DNA of 64,000 nt from contig NZ_RRCM01000001.1 of assembly GCF_003862485.1 (NCBI RefSeq), positions 1,545,374 to 1,609,373 on the forward strand, given 5' to 3'. The DNA comes from Lachnoanaerobaculum orale (GTDB lineage Bacteria > Bacillota > Clostridia > Lachnospirales > Lachnospiraceae). A program made the position numbers and the translations under genes. The notes beneath the pieces are model-generated. The model did no database searches and was not told the DNA's origin. It was given only the letters and a program-made list of their open reading frames with translations. This document shows positions 1 to 8,558 of the stretch, piece after piece. How positions within the stretch are numbered: the first letter of the stretch is position 1; every line of letters starts with the position of its first letter.

Positions 1-1552
1 TAATGATGGTTTTATCCATGCTTAAATCGTCAATTGCTTCGCCGATTAGTCTTTCATTTTCACTATCAACAGCTGCCATTGCTTCATCTAATATTAAAAT
101 CGGTGCATTTTTCAATATCATTCTTGCTATGGAAATTCTTTGTTTTTCTCCACCGGATAACTTAACTCCCATTTCACCTACTCGTGTTTCATATCCATTT
201 GGCAAAGCAGAAATAAAATCATGGCATCTTGCTTTTTTAGCTGCCTCTATAACTTCTTCTTTTGTTGCATTTAGTTTTCCGATTGCTATATTTTCAAAAA
301 TGCTTAAATCAAAAAGGATAACTTCTTGTTGCACACTGCCAATCAGCATTGAGATGTTTTCTTGACTATATTCTTTTATATCTTTTCCATTTATCAGTAT
401 TTGTCCTTCATCTGCATCCCAAAATCCCATAAGCAAATTGGATACAGTGCTTTTCCCACAACCACTTACTCCTACAAAGGCATTCAAACTATTTTTCTTA
501 AAAGTCAAATTGATATTTTTAAGCTCAAAGCCATCTTTTCCATATGCAAAATTCACATCTTTAAATTCTATGTTTCCAAATTCTAAACCTTGTTCTGTCT
601 TTTTGTTAGGAAGTGGAACTGTTAAAACTTTTCCAATCGCCTTTAAGGCCTCCTTAAATACAATAGAAAAATGTTGTAGAATTGCTGTCTTGCTTATGGA
701 TGCTGTAAAGGCAGAGGATAGAATAATTGCGAGTATAAATTTAGGTGTTGTTATTTCTCCATAATAAAGAAATATACTTCCCAAAATCATGACAATAACT
801 ACTCCAATTTCCATAAATATATCAATAAGTCCCATTGGAATTGTAATTGCTCCCATGCTCTTTTTAACCCAGTAAATATACTCTCTTGCCGTTTTTAATG
901 TTCTTTCGCTAATCTCCTCTTCTTTAGCAAAAGCCTTAATCACAGAGATATTTTTTACATATTCCATTAGCTCTTCCCTCATCTTGTTTTCATGGTTAAA
1001 GTAAATAGCAAAGTTCTTATCCATTGTTTTCTGTGAAAGAACTTTTACCAAATACATGAGTGGAACTCCGGCAATCATTCCAAGAGCAAGACGCCAGTCT
1101 ACAAAAATCATAGCTATGAAAATAATGGTAGGCAGAAGCGTAACTGCCATTATTTCAGGAAGACCATGAGCAAGGTATACTTCCACTTGCTCCACATCAT
1201 GTTGAACAATGTTGGTAAGCTCTCCAGTATTATGTTCTTTGAAAAATCCTAAACTTAGTTTTTTTAGATGACCGATAATATCTAACCTAAGTTCTGTCAA
1301 TTTTTCGTATGCTTTCTCATGAGCAACCTTTGTCGCAAAATAGTAAAACACGCCTTTTAATACAAACGATATAAAGATTCCCAAGAATATATACTTTAAA
1401 TTACCTTCGTTAATATTGTTTGTGATTAAAGAACTAATCAAATATACAAGTAAGATTTGTGGTATCAAATCAAATACTATTTTTAAAGCAAGAAGTGAAT
1501 TGGATAAGCCGTTTTTCCCAATCACTTTTTTCCTTAATTCTTTTTCTGGCAT
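1..1552 (-). CDS. ABC exporter half-transporter (permease-ATPase fusion), 3' end cut by window edge
   Basis: The reading frame is open for 517 codons from an ATG at 1552 to the window edge, so about 60 C-terminal residues are missing. The first 300 or so residues are a hydrophobic type 1 exporter membrane domain. The nucleotide-binding domain follows with Walker A GVSGCGKS (bases 449-472), signature LSGGEKQR, Walker B ILILDEA and a D-loop. A GAAAGGAG ribosome site sits 7-8 bases upstream of the start. Exporters of this type usually act as heterodimers, and the partner probably lies beyond the left edge. The adjacent tetR and the shared operator half-sites suggest a drug- or metabolite-responsive efflux unit. 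Substrate unknown. Confidence 0.9.
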   Translation of the reverse strand, partial: MPEKELRKKVIGKNGLSNSLLALKIVFDLIPQILLVYLISSLITNNINEGNLKYIFLGIFISFVLKGVFYYFATKVAHEKAYEKLTELRLDIIGHLKKLSLGFFKEHNTGELTNIVQHDVEQVEVYLAHGLPEIMAVTLLPTIIFIAMIFVDWRLALGMIAGVPLMYLVKVLSQKTMDKNFAIYFNHENKMREELMEYVKNISVIKAFAKEEEISERTLKTAREYIYWVKKSMGAITIPMGLIDIFMEIGVVIVMILGSIFLYYGEITTPKFILAIILSSAFTASISKTAILQHFSIVFKEALKAIGKVLTVPLPNKKTEQGLEFGNIEFKDVNFAYGKDGFELKNINLTFKKNSLNAFVGVSGCGKSTVSNLLMGFWDADEGQILINGKDIKEYSQENISMLIGSVQQEVILFDLSIFENIAIGKLNATKEEVIEAAKKARCHDFISALPNGYETRVGEMGVKLSGGEKQRISIARMILKNAPILILDEAMAAVDSENERLIGEAIDDLSMDKTII

Positions 1553-1578
1553 GAACAACGCTCCTTTCAAAATTGAAT

Positions 1579-1602
1579 AATATTGAATTTTAATTCAGTA
1601 TT
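1579..1602. promoter_or_regulatory. Inverted-repeat operator upstream of the ABC gene
   Basis: AATATTGAAT and ATTCAGTATT face each other across TTTA. The same half-sites occur at 2249-2258 and 2281-2290 upstream of tetR. This is probably the binding site of the neighbouring TetR protein (inference from position and repetition). Confidence 0.6.
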
Positions 1603-1615
1603 AAGGTTTAAAGTA

Positions 1616-1647
1616 AGACTTTGCTGATTACGCAAAGTCTATTTTTT
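1616..1647. terminator. Hairpin between tetR and the ABC gene
   Basis: A perfect 9-bp stem AGACTTTGC/GCAAAGTCT with a 7-nt loop. The T-run ATTTTTT follows on the plus strand. On the minus strand, the direction of the genes, the tail is weak, so it may only attenuate read-through from tetR. Confidence 0.4.
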
Positions 1648-1655
1648 AGTGCTAA

Positions 1656-2228
1656 TTATAGGGATTCCACTCCCTTATAATAACACCTTGCAATAAGTTT
1701 TAGCATATCTTTTGCCCACTTTTCACTTTGATAGTGCCTTGCTATTTCAAGAAGCCCCTCTGTAAAGTTACTGGCTAAAATATGGGCAAGCATTGGATCA
1801 TATTCCTCTTTTGATTGTCTTTTTAAACTTACTTCAATATGAACCTGCATTTGTGATATGAGTTTGTGTTTTGCTTCTGTATGTTTCGTTCCTGAGCTTT
1901 TATCCATCAAAATAATTAACTTCTTACGCTCTTTTAAAAGTTCATGAATATAGTTTTCTCCAACTTCATCAAACCTTTCAGAAGCAGAACCTTTTTCCAA
2001 AGACTCTTCCTCATCAAAGGCTGACTCGAAATTTATATAAACTGAACTTACTACTGCATCAAACAAAACTTCCTTATTTTTGAAATAGGTATAAATTAGT
2101 GCCACAGGAATATCTGCTTCTTTTGCAATTTCTGTTAATTTGGCACCTCTATAGTCCTTTTCATAAAATACTTTTTCTGCTGCTTCTAGTATTCTATTTC
2201 TAACTTCTTCTTTTAATACTTGTGCCAT
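1656..2228 (-). CDS. TetR/AcrR family transcriptional repressor
   Basis: 190 residues, typical for the family. The N-terminal helix-turn-helix (about residues 8-55) contains the family pattern ILEAAEKVFYEKDY followed by LTEIAKEADIPVALIYTYFKNKEVLF. The C-terminal two thirds is an all-helical ligand-binding and dimerisation domain. An AGAGGTG ribosome site precedes the ATG. It is upstream of, and codirectional with, the ABC exporter gene, with a hairpin and an operator-like repeat between them. Both genes carry matching inverted half-sites, so autorepression plus control of the exporter is the likely arrangement. The inducer cannot be inferred. Confidence 0.9.
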   Translation of the reverse strand: MAQVLKEEVRNRILEAAEKVFYEKDYRGAKLTEIAKEADIPVALIYTYFKNKEVLFDAVVSSVYINFESAFDEEESLEKGSASERFDEVGENYIHELLKERKKLIILMDKSSGTKHTEAKHKLISQMQVHIEVSLKRQSKEEYDPMLAHILASNFTEGLLEIARHYQSEKWAKDMLKLIARCYYKGVESL

Positions 2229-2248
2229 AGCACACCTCTTTCTATTCC

Positions 2249-2296
2249 AATACTGAATTTATATTTAATAATAAATTAAAATTCAATATTTGTCAA
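2249..2296 (-). promoter_or_regulatory. tetR promoter with overlapping operator half-sites
   Basis: On the minus strand TTGACA (complement of 2291-2296) is followed by a 17-base spacer and TATTAT (complement of 2268-2273), a near-consensus sigma-A promoter. The half-sites AATACTGAAT (2249-2258) and ATTCAATATT (2281-2290) flank the -10 and occupy the spacer, as expected for repression by steric exclusion. Confidence 0.7.
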
Positions 2297-2332
2297 GATA
2301 CATGTGGAAATTATGGCGTTCTAATAGTATAA

Positions 2333-2521
2333 TTTAATAACAATTTCAAAAATTCTACAGGTGTTATCTACAAAGAGGACATAGTCGATATGAAAAAAGA
2401 GAGTAAACATTCTTCCTCAAAATCCACAATGGAAGAACTTTACAAGATACGCAAAAACTATGGAATCTATATGGGTAAAGGATGGAGAGATAATCTATAT
2501 CTTCTCTTTTTTTCTCCTTGA
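2333..2521 (+). pseudogene. Short plus-strand coding scrap, unidentified
   Basis: This 346-bp gap between tetR and abiEii holds an open plus-strand frame of about 62 codons ending in TGA at 2519-2521. An ATG at 2390 could give a 43-residue peptide beginning MKKESKHSSSKS, and its middle part (MEELYKIRKNYGIYMGKGW) looks like real protein rather than random translation. No full-length domain is present, so it may be the remnant of a gene disrupted when the accessory patch was assembled. I do not recognise the family. Confidence 0.3.
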
Positions 2522-2574
2522 TCATACAAATAAAAAAATCTGATGTAGCCCTAAAGCTCACACCAACCATAAGA

Positions 2575-3429
2575 CTATTTATTATCGTCATTCACATTTA
2601 ATACAGAACCTATTTCTTCATAGATTGATATAGTATCTAAGAAATCAACATCTTTAGCATAAGGGTTATTCTGTGTGTATTTTTTCCATAGTTCTTTTGG
2701 TGTTTCACTTTTTATGAACAACTCTACTATTTCCTTATACTGTAATGCTGTTTCGAGAGAACCTCTGTGTTTGCTCGTTCTTTCTATTGCTTTTCTTAAT
2801 ATGTCTTTATCAATTTTATCTTTATAAATGCTGTATATCATATACAAATCATAGAAATCCCTTGCTCTTGTTGTGGTAATATTTCTGCTTGAAATGGTTT
2901 CAAATTTTTCAGCAAGTATAGTTTCTATGGTATAGGTCATAATCGGTATTGTACCTTCTTCTAAGATTTTTGAATAGGAATAATTCATTTCTCTTGGAGT
3001 AATAACATCTCCTGTCGTTATATCTATATTTAAGGTTGCATTTATTTTCCCAAAAATGCAGGATATGCTTGCACAAAAATCTTCATACACATCTTCCTGT
3101 CTTATTGGCAATAATTTAATCAGATTATATTCAATATCTGCATCAATTTTAATCGCCAATATTTCATTTAAGATTTTTGTTATAGACTCTTCATTTAGTG
3201 GAATTCCTCTAATCGTGGTATCCATATCCATTGTACTACGCATATCAACACCGATGAGAGAGGATATAAGAAGTCCTCCTTTTAAAATAAAATTCTCACT
3301 ATATTTTGATTTGGAGAGTTTTTCAAGTATTCCTTCAAATAAGCACATCTGAAGCAGAGAGTTAGGATTAACTCCTGTTTTCTTAGATATGTTCCTAATC
3401 GCTCCTTTTATCTGTTCCGATGTTTTCAT
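2575..3429 (-). CDS. AbiEii/AbiGii-type nucleotidyltransferase toxin
   Basis: 284 residues of the AbiEii nucleotidyltransferase family (toxin of type IV toxin-antitoxin systems). Seen: the KGGLL segment (about residues 50-54), the nucleotidyltransferase acidic motif STMDMDTTI (about 64-73), and the later ETILAEKFETI and RARDFYDLYMI blocks typical of the family. Characterised relatives modify tRNA acceptor ends and cause abortive infection. The ATG overlaps the antitoxin stop by 4 nt (ATGA), so the pair is translationally coupled. It sits in a short accessory patch next to an immunity-like gene. No truncation is visible. Confidence 0.88.
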   Translation of the reverse strand: MKTSEQIKGAIRNISKKTGVNPNSLLQMCLFEGILEKLSKSKYSENFILKGGLLISSLIGVDMRSTMDMDTTIRGIPLNEESITKILNEILAIKIDADIEYNLIKLLPIRQEDVYEDFCASISCIFGKINATLNIDITTGDVITPREMNYSYSKILEEGTIPIMTYTIETILAEKFETISSRNITTTRARDFYDLYMIYSIYKDKIDKDILRKAIERTSKHRGSLETALQYKEIVELFIKSETPKELWKKYTQNNPYAKDVDFLDTISIYEEIGSVLNVNDDNK

Positions 3430-4025
3430 AACAGCACCTCCGTATATCGTTTTAAAGCTTGCTCCATATTCATCTTAACAGCATATTTCGACAGTTTTAA
3501 TAAATTTTTCTCCTTACTTGCAAAGTAAGATTTTATTGACTCGCTAAATACTTGTGCATCTATTCTGTCCTTATCTTTGATAATATCAAGCATAGTTCTT
3601 TCTTTGTCATACACTGATATTTCTCTGCCAAAAGGACCGGTTATAGTTATTTTCCCAATATCGTAATAATCTATTTTTACATACTTAAAAATAATATTAT
3701 CTCTTGCCGCCTTAACTCTGCTGACATTATCTCCTGCCTTTACAGTCATCACATAAACAAGAGGCATTCTTGTTGATAATCCTTGTAAATACGCCGCTGT
3801 TTCGTGTGAAAAAATACCTTTGGGTATTCTATATGAGAAATAAAGATACTCATCGATATTTTCACCCGGAAGTGCATAGAGTCCATTTGCTATTTTTTCA
3901 AGTTCTTCTTTTATGGTTAATTCTTTTAGTATATCTTTATGAACACCAAAATTTAAGGCTTCTTTGGTAGTTATAATCCCATTATTTTCTTTTATTTTTT
4001 TTAGCAGGAGTTCCCTTTTACTCAT
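3426..4025 (-). CDS. AbiEi-type antitoxin / transcriptional autorepressor
   Basis: About 199 residues from the ATG at 4025, chosen over a GTG three codons upstream because the GGCGGTG ribosome site is better spaced. The N-terminal winged-helix DNA-binding domain (about residues 1-80, with ITTKEALNFGVHKDIL) is followed by the AbiEi C-terminal domain with SHETAAYLQGLS and VYDKERTMLDIIKD, which are characteristic blocks. AbiEi proteins neutralise the AbiEii toxin and repress their own operon by binding inverted repeats. Such a repeat surrounds the promoter here. Confidence 0.88.
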   Translation of the reverse strand: MSKRELLLKKIKENNGIITTKEALNFGVHKDILKELTIKEELEKIANGLYALPGENIDEYLYFSYRIPKGIFSHETAAYLQGLSTRMPLVYVMTVKAGDNVSRVKAARDNIIFKYVKIDYYDIGKITITGPFGREISVYDKERTMLDIIKDKDRIDAQVFSESIKSYFASKEKNLLKLSKYAVKMNMEQALKRYTEVLL

Positions 4026-4039
4026 TTTTATCACCGCCT

Positions 4040-4080
4040 TTTTGTTCTTAAATTATAGTTTTTATAAGAACAAAAGTCAA
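4040..4080 (-). promoter_or_regulatory. abiE promoter framed by an 11-bp inverted repeat
   Basis: On the minus strand TTGACT (complement of 4075-4080), a 17-base spacer and consensus TATAAT (complement of 4052-4057). Perfect 11-base arms TTTTGTTCTTA (4040-4050) and TAAGAACAAAA (4065-4075) enclose the -10. This matches the known negative autoregulation of abiE operons. Confidence 0.75.
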
Positions 4081-4227
4081 TATTTAAACAGAAAAAGAGG
4101 CTGAAAAGCCCTAAAACCACCTGCACTGTCTGATCTCAGAAATAGTGTTGAACAATATCTTCATCTGATACAGACTGCCCCCTGTGCCTGATTAAACTCA
4201 ATCAAAAGGTACCTCGGAGAATTATTT

Positions 4228-4671
4228 TTAAGAATAACTTTCCACCTGTTCTACCAAATCTAAAATAAGCTCGGAAAAGTTCTCTGCAATTTCCTCAAGG
4301 TCAGCATAGTCATTATTATATCCACGTACCTTACCGCTTTCCAAGTCTATAAATACGATGCTTCCGTCACCTAAACCTCCGACAGGAAAGGCTTTCCCGT
4401 GTTCACATCCGCTCATATACTCCTCGTATGCTTCTTCAAAGAATGTATAGTTTTCTTCAAGCTCTTTCAAGTCAAAAATCCACGGTTCCGCCAAATAGCA
4501 ACCTCCCAGGTTAAGAAGTAGCCAACGGTACTCTGACGGTATCGATTCATAATTTGATTCAAACTTTTTTATATTATCCTCTGACTCCGGCCTGATACCT
4601 TTTGTGAACACGCTTGCTTCATAAGCCGCCTTAATCCTTTCCAAGTGTTTTTCTAAAACAATATTACACAT
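4228..4671 (-). CDS. SMI1/KNR4 (SUKH) family protein, probable immunity protein
   Basis: 147 residues. The pattern IPSEYRWLLLNLGGCYL followed by FPVGGLGDGSIVFIDLESGKVRGY is the SUKH core. In bacteria the superfamily is best known as immunity proteins for polymorphic or contact-dependent toxins. No toxin gene is adjacent, so this may be an orphan immunity gene kept against neighbours' toxins. A GAGGAG ribosome site precedes the ATG. It has its own TATAAT-like -10 upstream and is not obviously in an operon with abiE. Function is inferred from family and context only. Confidence 0.75.
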   Translation of the reverse strand: MCNIVLEKHLERIKAAYEASVFTKGIRPESEDNIKKFESNYESIPSEYRWLLLNLGGCYLAEPWIFDLKELEENYTFFEEAYEEYMSGCEHGKAFPVGGLGDGSIVFIDLESGKVRGYNNDYADLEEIAENFSELILDLVEQVESYS

Positions 4672-4738
4672 TTTCGCTCCTCAATGAAATTACAGACGCT
4701 TTATTATATAGAGATTGACATTCCCTTATTTCTTAGCT

Positions 4739-4771
4739 TATCCCTTAAAATGTAGTATATTTTAAGGGATA
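4739..4771. repeat. Perfect 13-bp inverted repeat downstream of the rRNA methyltransferase gene
   Basis: TATCCCTTAAAAT and ATTTTAAGGGATA separated by 7 bases, 12 bp beyond the methyltransferase stop. It could end transcription, but no T-run follows on the minus strand. Confidence 0.6.
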
Positions 4772-4782
4772 AAAATAATATA

Positions 4783-5961
4783 TCATTGCCTCTCCAACAA
4801 CGCCACCGTCTCCGCATGCTTCGTATGACAAAAGCAATCAAACGCCATCCCCTTTTCAAATCTGTACCTTTGTTTCTTGAAAACTTCCAAATCCCTTGCC
4901 AATGTCTCCGGATTACAGGAGACATATACCACTTTCTTCGGTTTCAGCCTGCCTACTGCGGCTATGAACTCCTCTGTGGAGCCGGTTCTTGGAGGGTCTA
5001 AGATTACAACATCTATCTTTTCATTAGCTGCCGCCAGGTCATTTATAAATGCGGTTGCATCGGCATTATAGAATTTCACATTCTTTATATTGTTTATCTT
5101 GGCATTTGTGACGGCATCTTTGTGGGCATCCTTATTCAGTTCCACAGATATTACTTCCTTTACGGACTTTGAAGCGATCAGTCCGATAGTTCCAATTCCG
5201 GAATAGGCATCAAGCAGTATCTCATCCCCTTGCAAACCCGCATACTCTATTGCCTGAGAGTAAAGCTTTTCGGTTTGGTCTCTGTTTACCTGATAGAACG
5301 ACTTCGGTGAGATTTTGAATGTAAGCCCACATAGTTCATCTGTGATATAGCCCTTGCCATACATCACTATTTCTCTGTCACCAAGTACCATACTGGTATT
5401 TTTATTGTTTATATTTTGAACTATAGTGGTTATCTCCGGATGTTCTCCTCTAAGTACCTTTATAAAGGCGTTCTTATTTGGGAATATTACATTTGAGGTC
5501 ACCAAAACCACCATGATCTGACCGCTTTTCTTTCCTACACGTATCAGCACATGGCGTAAAAAGCCGAAGCCTGTGTCCTCATCATATGCCTTTATTTTAA
5601 ATGAAACACACATTTTCTTTATGGTCTGAATGATACTTCCGGCCTTCTTATCTTCTATCAGACAGTTTTTTGTATCCACCACTCTGTGTGAGTTCTTTTC
5701 GTAGGTGCCTGCAATGATTTTCTTGTTTTCAAAGCCGAAAACCGCACTTACTTTGTTCCTATAATGATAGGGATTGTCCATTGAGACAATCCCGTCAAAC
5801 TTGCCATATTTTTTTATCAAAGAATTTGCCTTCTCAAGCTTTTCTTTGACATGCTTATCATATGGGCTGTTTATATAATCGCAGCCTCCGCATTTTTTTG
5901 CGACACTGCATTTTAAATCCTTTTTGGACTTTAAATTTCCTTTGTTACTTCTTTCAGCCAT
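4783..5961 (-). CDS. rlmD: 23S rRNA (uracil-5-)-methyltransferase, RumA/RlmD family
   Basis: 392 residues. The N-terminal CSVAKKCGGCDY resembles the 4Fe-4S ligand set of RumA-type enzymes. The Rossmann SAM domain has LLDAYSGIGTIGL (about residues 250-262), then DPPRTG and the catalytic cysteine block VSCNPETLARD near 345. These enzymes use SAM to make m5U in 23S rRNA, and whether U747 or U1939 is the target cannot be read from the sequence. No N-terminal TRAM domain is evident and the protein is somewhat short, so it belongs to the compact Firmicutes group. The start lies 31 bp inside the upstream aminopeptidase gene, suggesting translational coupling. Confidence 0.85.
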   Translation of the reverse strand: MAERSNKGNLKSKKDLKCSVAKKCGGCDYINSPYDKHVKEKLEKANSLIKKYGKFDGIVSMDNPYHYRNKVSAVFGFENKKIIAGTYEKNSHRVVDTKNCLIEDKKAGSIIQTIKKMCVSFKIKAYDEDTGFGFLRHVLIRVGKKSGQIMVVLVTSNVIFPNKNAFIKVLRGEHPEITTIVQNINNKNTSMVLGDREIVMYGKGYITDELCGLTFKISPKSFYQVNRDQTEKLYSQAIEYAGLQGDEILLDAYSGIGTIGLIASKSVKEVISVELNKDAHKDAVTNAKINNIKNVKFYNADATAFINDLAAANEKIDVVILDPPRTGSTEEFIAAVGRLKPKKVVYVSCNPETLARDLEVFKKQRYRFEKGMAFDCFCHTKHAETVALLERQ

Positions 5962-7709
5962 GCTTTCTCTTCTTCATTTAATCCGCCGGATATGGAATCA
6001 TAGACTTGTTTTTGATAATTATTATAAAGTTCTATATCTCTCTTTGTCATTACATCCACCAAAAGCGGCTCATTGTCAATAGGTGCCATTGTAAGCGGTT
6101 CAAATCCTAAGAATCCTTCTCCCTTGTCCACCACAGTCATCAAAATTTCCATTCTGATACCGTGCTTACCGCTTATATATACGCCCGGCTCATCACTCAT
6201 TATCATTCCCGGCTCAAACTCAAGATTTCTGTATACATCTTTATTTATCTTGTTTCTGATAGATGTAGGCATCTCATGTACAGTATTTACAAAACCTACA
6301 CCGTGACCTGTGCCGTGATTATAGTCAAGTCCGTACTCCCAAAGCGCCTCTCTTGCCTTTATATCAAGGCTTACACCTATAGCTCCTCTTTTAAATGTGG
6401 TATTTAAAAGTCTAAGCATTCCTATGGTTACCAAAGTATAATGAAGCTTCTCTTCATAGGTATTTTCTCCAAGAGAAATTGTTCTTGTAACATCTGTGGT
6501 GCCGTCCTTATATGTGGCACCCGAATCAAACAAATAAAGACCTTTAGCTTCAAGCTTCTTTGCCGTCTCATACTCGGCCTCGTAGTGAACTATCGCGCCG
6601 TTGTCCGCATATCCCGAGATAGTAGGGAAGCTTAAATCAAGGAAGAGTTCATCCTCTCTTCTAAGATTGTCAAGGTAGTCTGAAGCGGTCTTTTCTGTAA
6701 GATCTGCTCCGTTTTTTACCTGATTTTTCAGCCAATAGATATACTTTGCCATGTATACACCGTCTCTTAGATGTGACTTCTTTGTGTTGGCAACTTCCAC
6801 CTCGTTCTTTATATTCTTCAGATATGTTACAGGACTTAACACGGAGTAGAGCTTGTTGGCATTTTCTTTTTTGCTTATTGAGATAAAAGTCTTATAGCTT
6901 ACATCTGCCTCGTCAAAGAGTATCTCTTTGTGAGAAATACCTGCCACAGTCTCATCAAAATCGTCATAAGGCTTTATATCAATGCCGTTTTTCTTAAGGT
7001 ATTCCCTTACTTCGTCAGTCAGTGATTTATCCTGTATAAAGATGGTCGCTCTGTCCTTTTCAAGTATGAAATAAGATAAAAACAACGGATTACACTGTAT
7101 ATCAAAAGCTCTGAGGTTTGTAAGCCATGCGATATCCGACAGTGAAGAGATTATAAGCAAATCCTTTCCGTTCATCCTCTCTCTGACTTCATTTATCTTT
7201 GTACTTGCCGACTTTCCCGCATACTTTTCATCCAATATAAATACCTTTGTATGTGGCCTTTCAGGTCTGTCAAGCCATATTTCATTTGTGATATCTTTTC
7301 CGATTTTTAACTTAACACCGTTTTTTACCACCTTACCTGCAATGACTTTGCCCTCCGAAAAGCTGAGTACCGAACCGTTAAATCCCAGTACTTCACCGCT
7401 CTTTAACTTTTTTTCAAGCAATTCATCCAAAGTAGGTACTCCGGGCTCACCCATTTTCATAAGAGTTATTCCGCTGTCTTTGAGCTCACTTTCCGCCTGT
7501 AAAAAGTATCTTCCGTCAGTCCAAAGATAAGCTTCTTCCTTAAGAACAAGCAGTGTTCCCGCACTTCCTGTAAATCCGCTTAAAAATCTTCTGCATTTGT
7601 CATATTCTGTAGGATATTCACTTTGATGTGCATCTGAAGAAGGGGATATCCATGCGTCTATCCCCTCTCTTTGCATTACTTTTCTCAAATCAACAATTGT
7701 CGCTCTCAT
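5931..7709 (-). CDS. Xaa-Pro aminopeptidase (M24B, aminopeptidase P)
   Basis: 592 residues from the ATG at 7709, which has GAAAGGAG 5 bases upstream; an earlier in-frame start has no ribosome site and falls in a hairpin. Two creatinase-like N-terminal domains (about 1-300) precede the pita-bread metallopeptidase domain with LFDSGATYKDGTTDVTRT (metal Asp ligands), HGTGHGVG (His ligand) and a C-terminal EPGVYI (Glu ligand). The three-domain length near 600 matches the eukaryote-like M24B type common in Firmicutes. It removes N-terminal residues ahead of proline, probably in peptide turnover. It overlaps the downstream methyltransferase gene by 31 bp. Confidence 0.9.
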   Translation of the reverse strand: MRATIVDLRKVMQREGIDAWISPSSDAHQSEYPTEYDKCRRFLSGFTGSAGTLLVLKEEAYLWTDGRYFLQAESELKDSGITLMKMGEPGVPTLDELLEKKLKSGEVLGFNGSVLSFSEGKVIAGKVVKNGVKLKIGKDITNEIWLDRPERPHTKVFILDEKYAGKSASTKINEVRERMNGKDLLIISSLSDIAWLTNLRAFDIQCNPLFLSYFILEKDRATIFIQDKSLTDEVREYLKKNGIDIKPYDDFDETVAGISHKEILFDEADVSYKTFISISKKENANKLYSVLSPVTYLKNIKNEVEVANTKKSHLRDGVYMAKYIYWLKNQVKNGADLTEKTASDYLDNLRREDELFLDLSFPTISGYADNGAIVHYEAEYETAKKLEAKGLYLFDSGATYKDGTTDVTRTISLGENTYEEKLHYTLVTIGMLRLLNTTFKRGAIGVSLDIKAREALWEYGLDYNHGTGHGVGFVNTVHEMPTSIRNKINKDVYRNLEFEPGMIMSDEPGVYISGKHGIRMEILMTVVDKGEGFLGFEPLTMAPIDNEPLLVDVMTKRDIELYNNYQKQVYDSISGGLNEEEKAWLKEVTKEI

Positions 7710-7722
7710 AATGCTCCTTTCA

Positions 7723-7754
7723 CAATACCTTGGCTTAAGCTTGCCAAGGTATTG
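7723..7754. repeat. Perfect 12-bp inverted repeat in the HAD-aminopeptidase junction
   Basis: CAATACCTTGGC and GCCAAGGTATTG around TTAAGCTT. It lies between the HAD stop and the aminopeptidase ribosome site and lacks a T-run, so it may be an mRNA processing or stability element rather than a terminator. Confidence 0.6.
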
Positions 7755-7760
7755 CATAAT

Positions 7761-8558
7761 CTATTTAGTATTTATATAACCGAACTTTTCCAGTGCATTA
7801 TAGACTCCGTTATCTGTAATATCATCGGTAACATAGTCCGCATATTTTTTTAGTTCCTCTATTGCATTGCCCATAGCTATTCCAAGTCCCGACTCCTCTA
7901 TTATCTCCTTGTCATTCATAGAATCACCGAAGGCAACCGTATCCTTGATGTCAATATTATAATATTTACACAGTAACTTCAAGCCCTCGGCCTTGCTTGC
8001 ACATTTTTCTATAACATCCGCTCCGAACATTCCTGCAAAAAGCGGAAGCTTCAGAGTAGGAAAGTTTTCTTCTATCTCTTTTGCGCCGCTTGGAGGACCT
8101 ACATATGTAAGTGTCCTTACAGGCAAATCAAACAGCTTTTCCGGAGGGTAAAACTTTCTGAAGCTCTCCCCCCATCTCTTTTTGTCATAGTCATCTATTA
8201 CATTTTGATTGAAATAATAGTCCTTATCTTCCAAGGTAAGGCCCAATGAGCAGTCCTTACCTTCTACAAACTTTGCAAGCCTTTTTAAAACATCCTTGTC
8301 AAAGAAATGTTCAAAAATTTTTTCTTCTCCTACCTTTACCAAGGTACCGTTAAGTCCTATTACCGCATTAGGCTTTACTATATCTACAAATTGCTTACTG
8401 TCACTGTTTTCAGGATTTCTTCCGGTAGCAAGTACTATTATATGTCCCTGCTCTTTTAATCTTTCTATAGCCAAAAGAGCTGAAGGGGTTATCTTATAAG
8501 TCTTATGCTCCAAAAGCGTCATATCAATATCAAAACTGAAAATTTTTCTATTTTGCAT
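7761..8558 (-). CDS. Cof-type HAD-superfamily sugar-phosphate phosphatase
   Basis: 265 residues. HAD motif I is FSFDIDMTLL (about residues 8-17), motif II IIVLATGR, and the C-terminal motif IV block is TVAFGDSMNDKEIIEESG followed by GIAMGNA. The C2-type cap insert in the middle defines the Cof/YidA group, which dephosphorylates sugar phosphates or related metabolites. The start overlaps the glycogen phosphorylase stop by 11 bp, so the two are probably co-transcribed. Hydrolysis of a phosphorolysis product is conceivable but not shown. Confidence 0.88.
   Translation of the reverse strand: MQNRKIFSFDIDMTLLEHKTYKITPSALLAIERLKEQGHIIVLATGRNPENSDSKQFVDIVKPNAVIGLNGTLVKVGEEKIFEHFFDKDVLKRLAKFVEGKDCSLGLTLEDKDYYFNQNVIDDYDKKRWGESFRKFYPPEKLFDLPVRTLTYVGPPSGAKEIEENFPTLKLPLFAGMFGADVIEKCASKAEGLKLLCKYYNIDIKDTVAFGDSMNDKEIIEESGLGIAMGNAIEELKKYADYVTDDITDNGVYNALEKFGYINTK

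Noticed and set aside
4081-4227. Insertion-sequence remnant between abiEi and the SUKH gene
   Set aside because: No readable transposase fragment or terminal inverted repeats could be found; the stretch stays unexplained.
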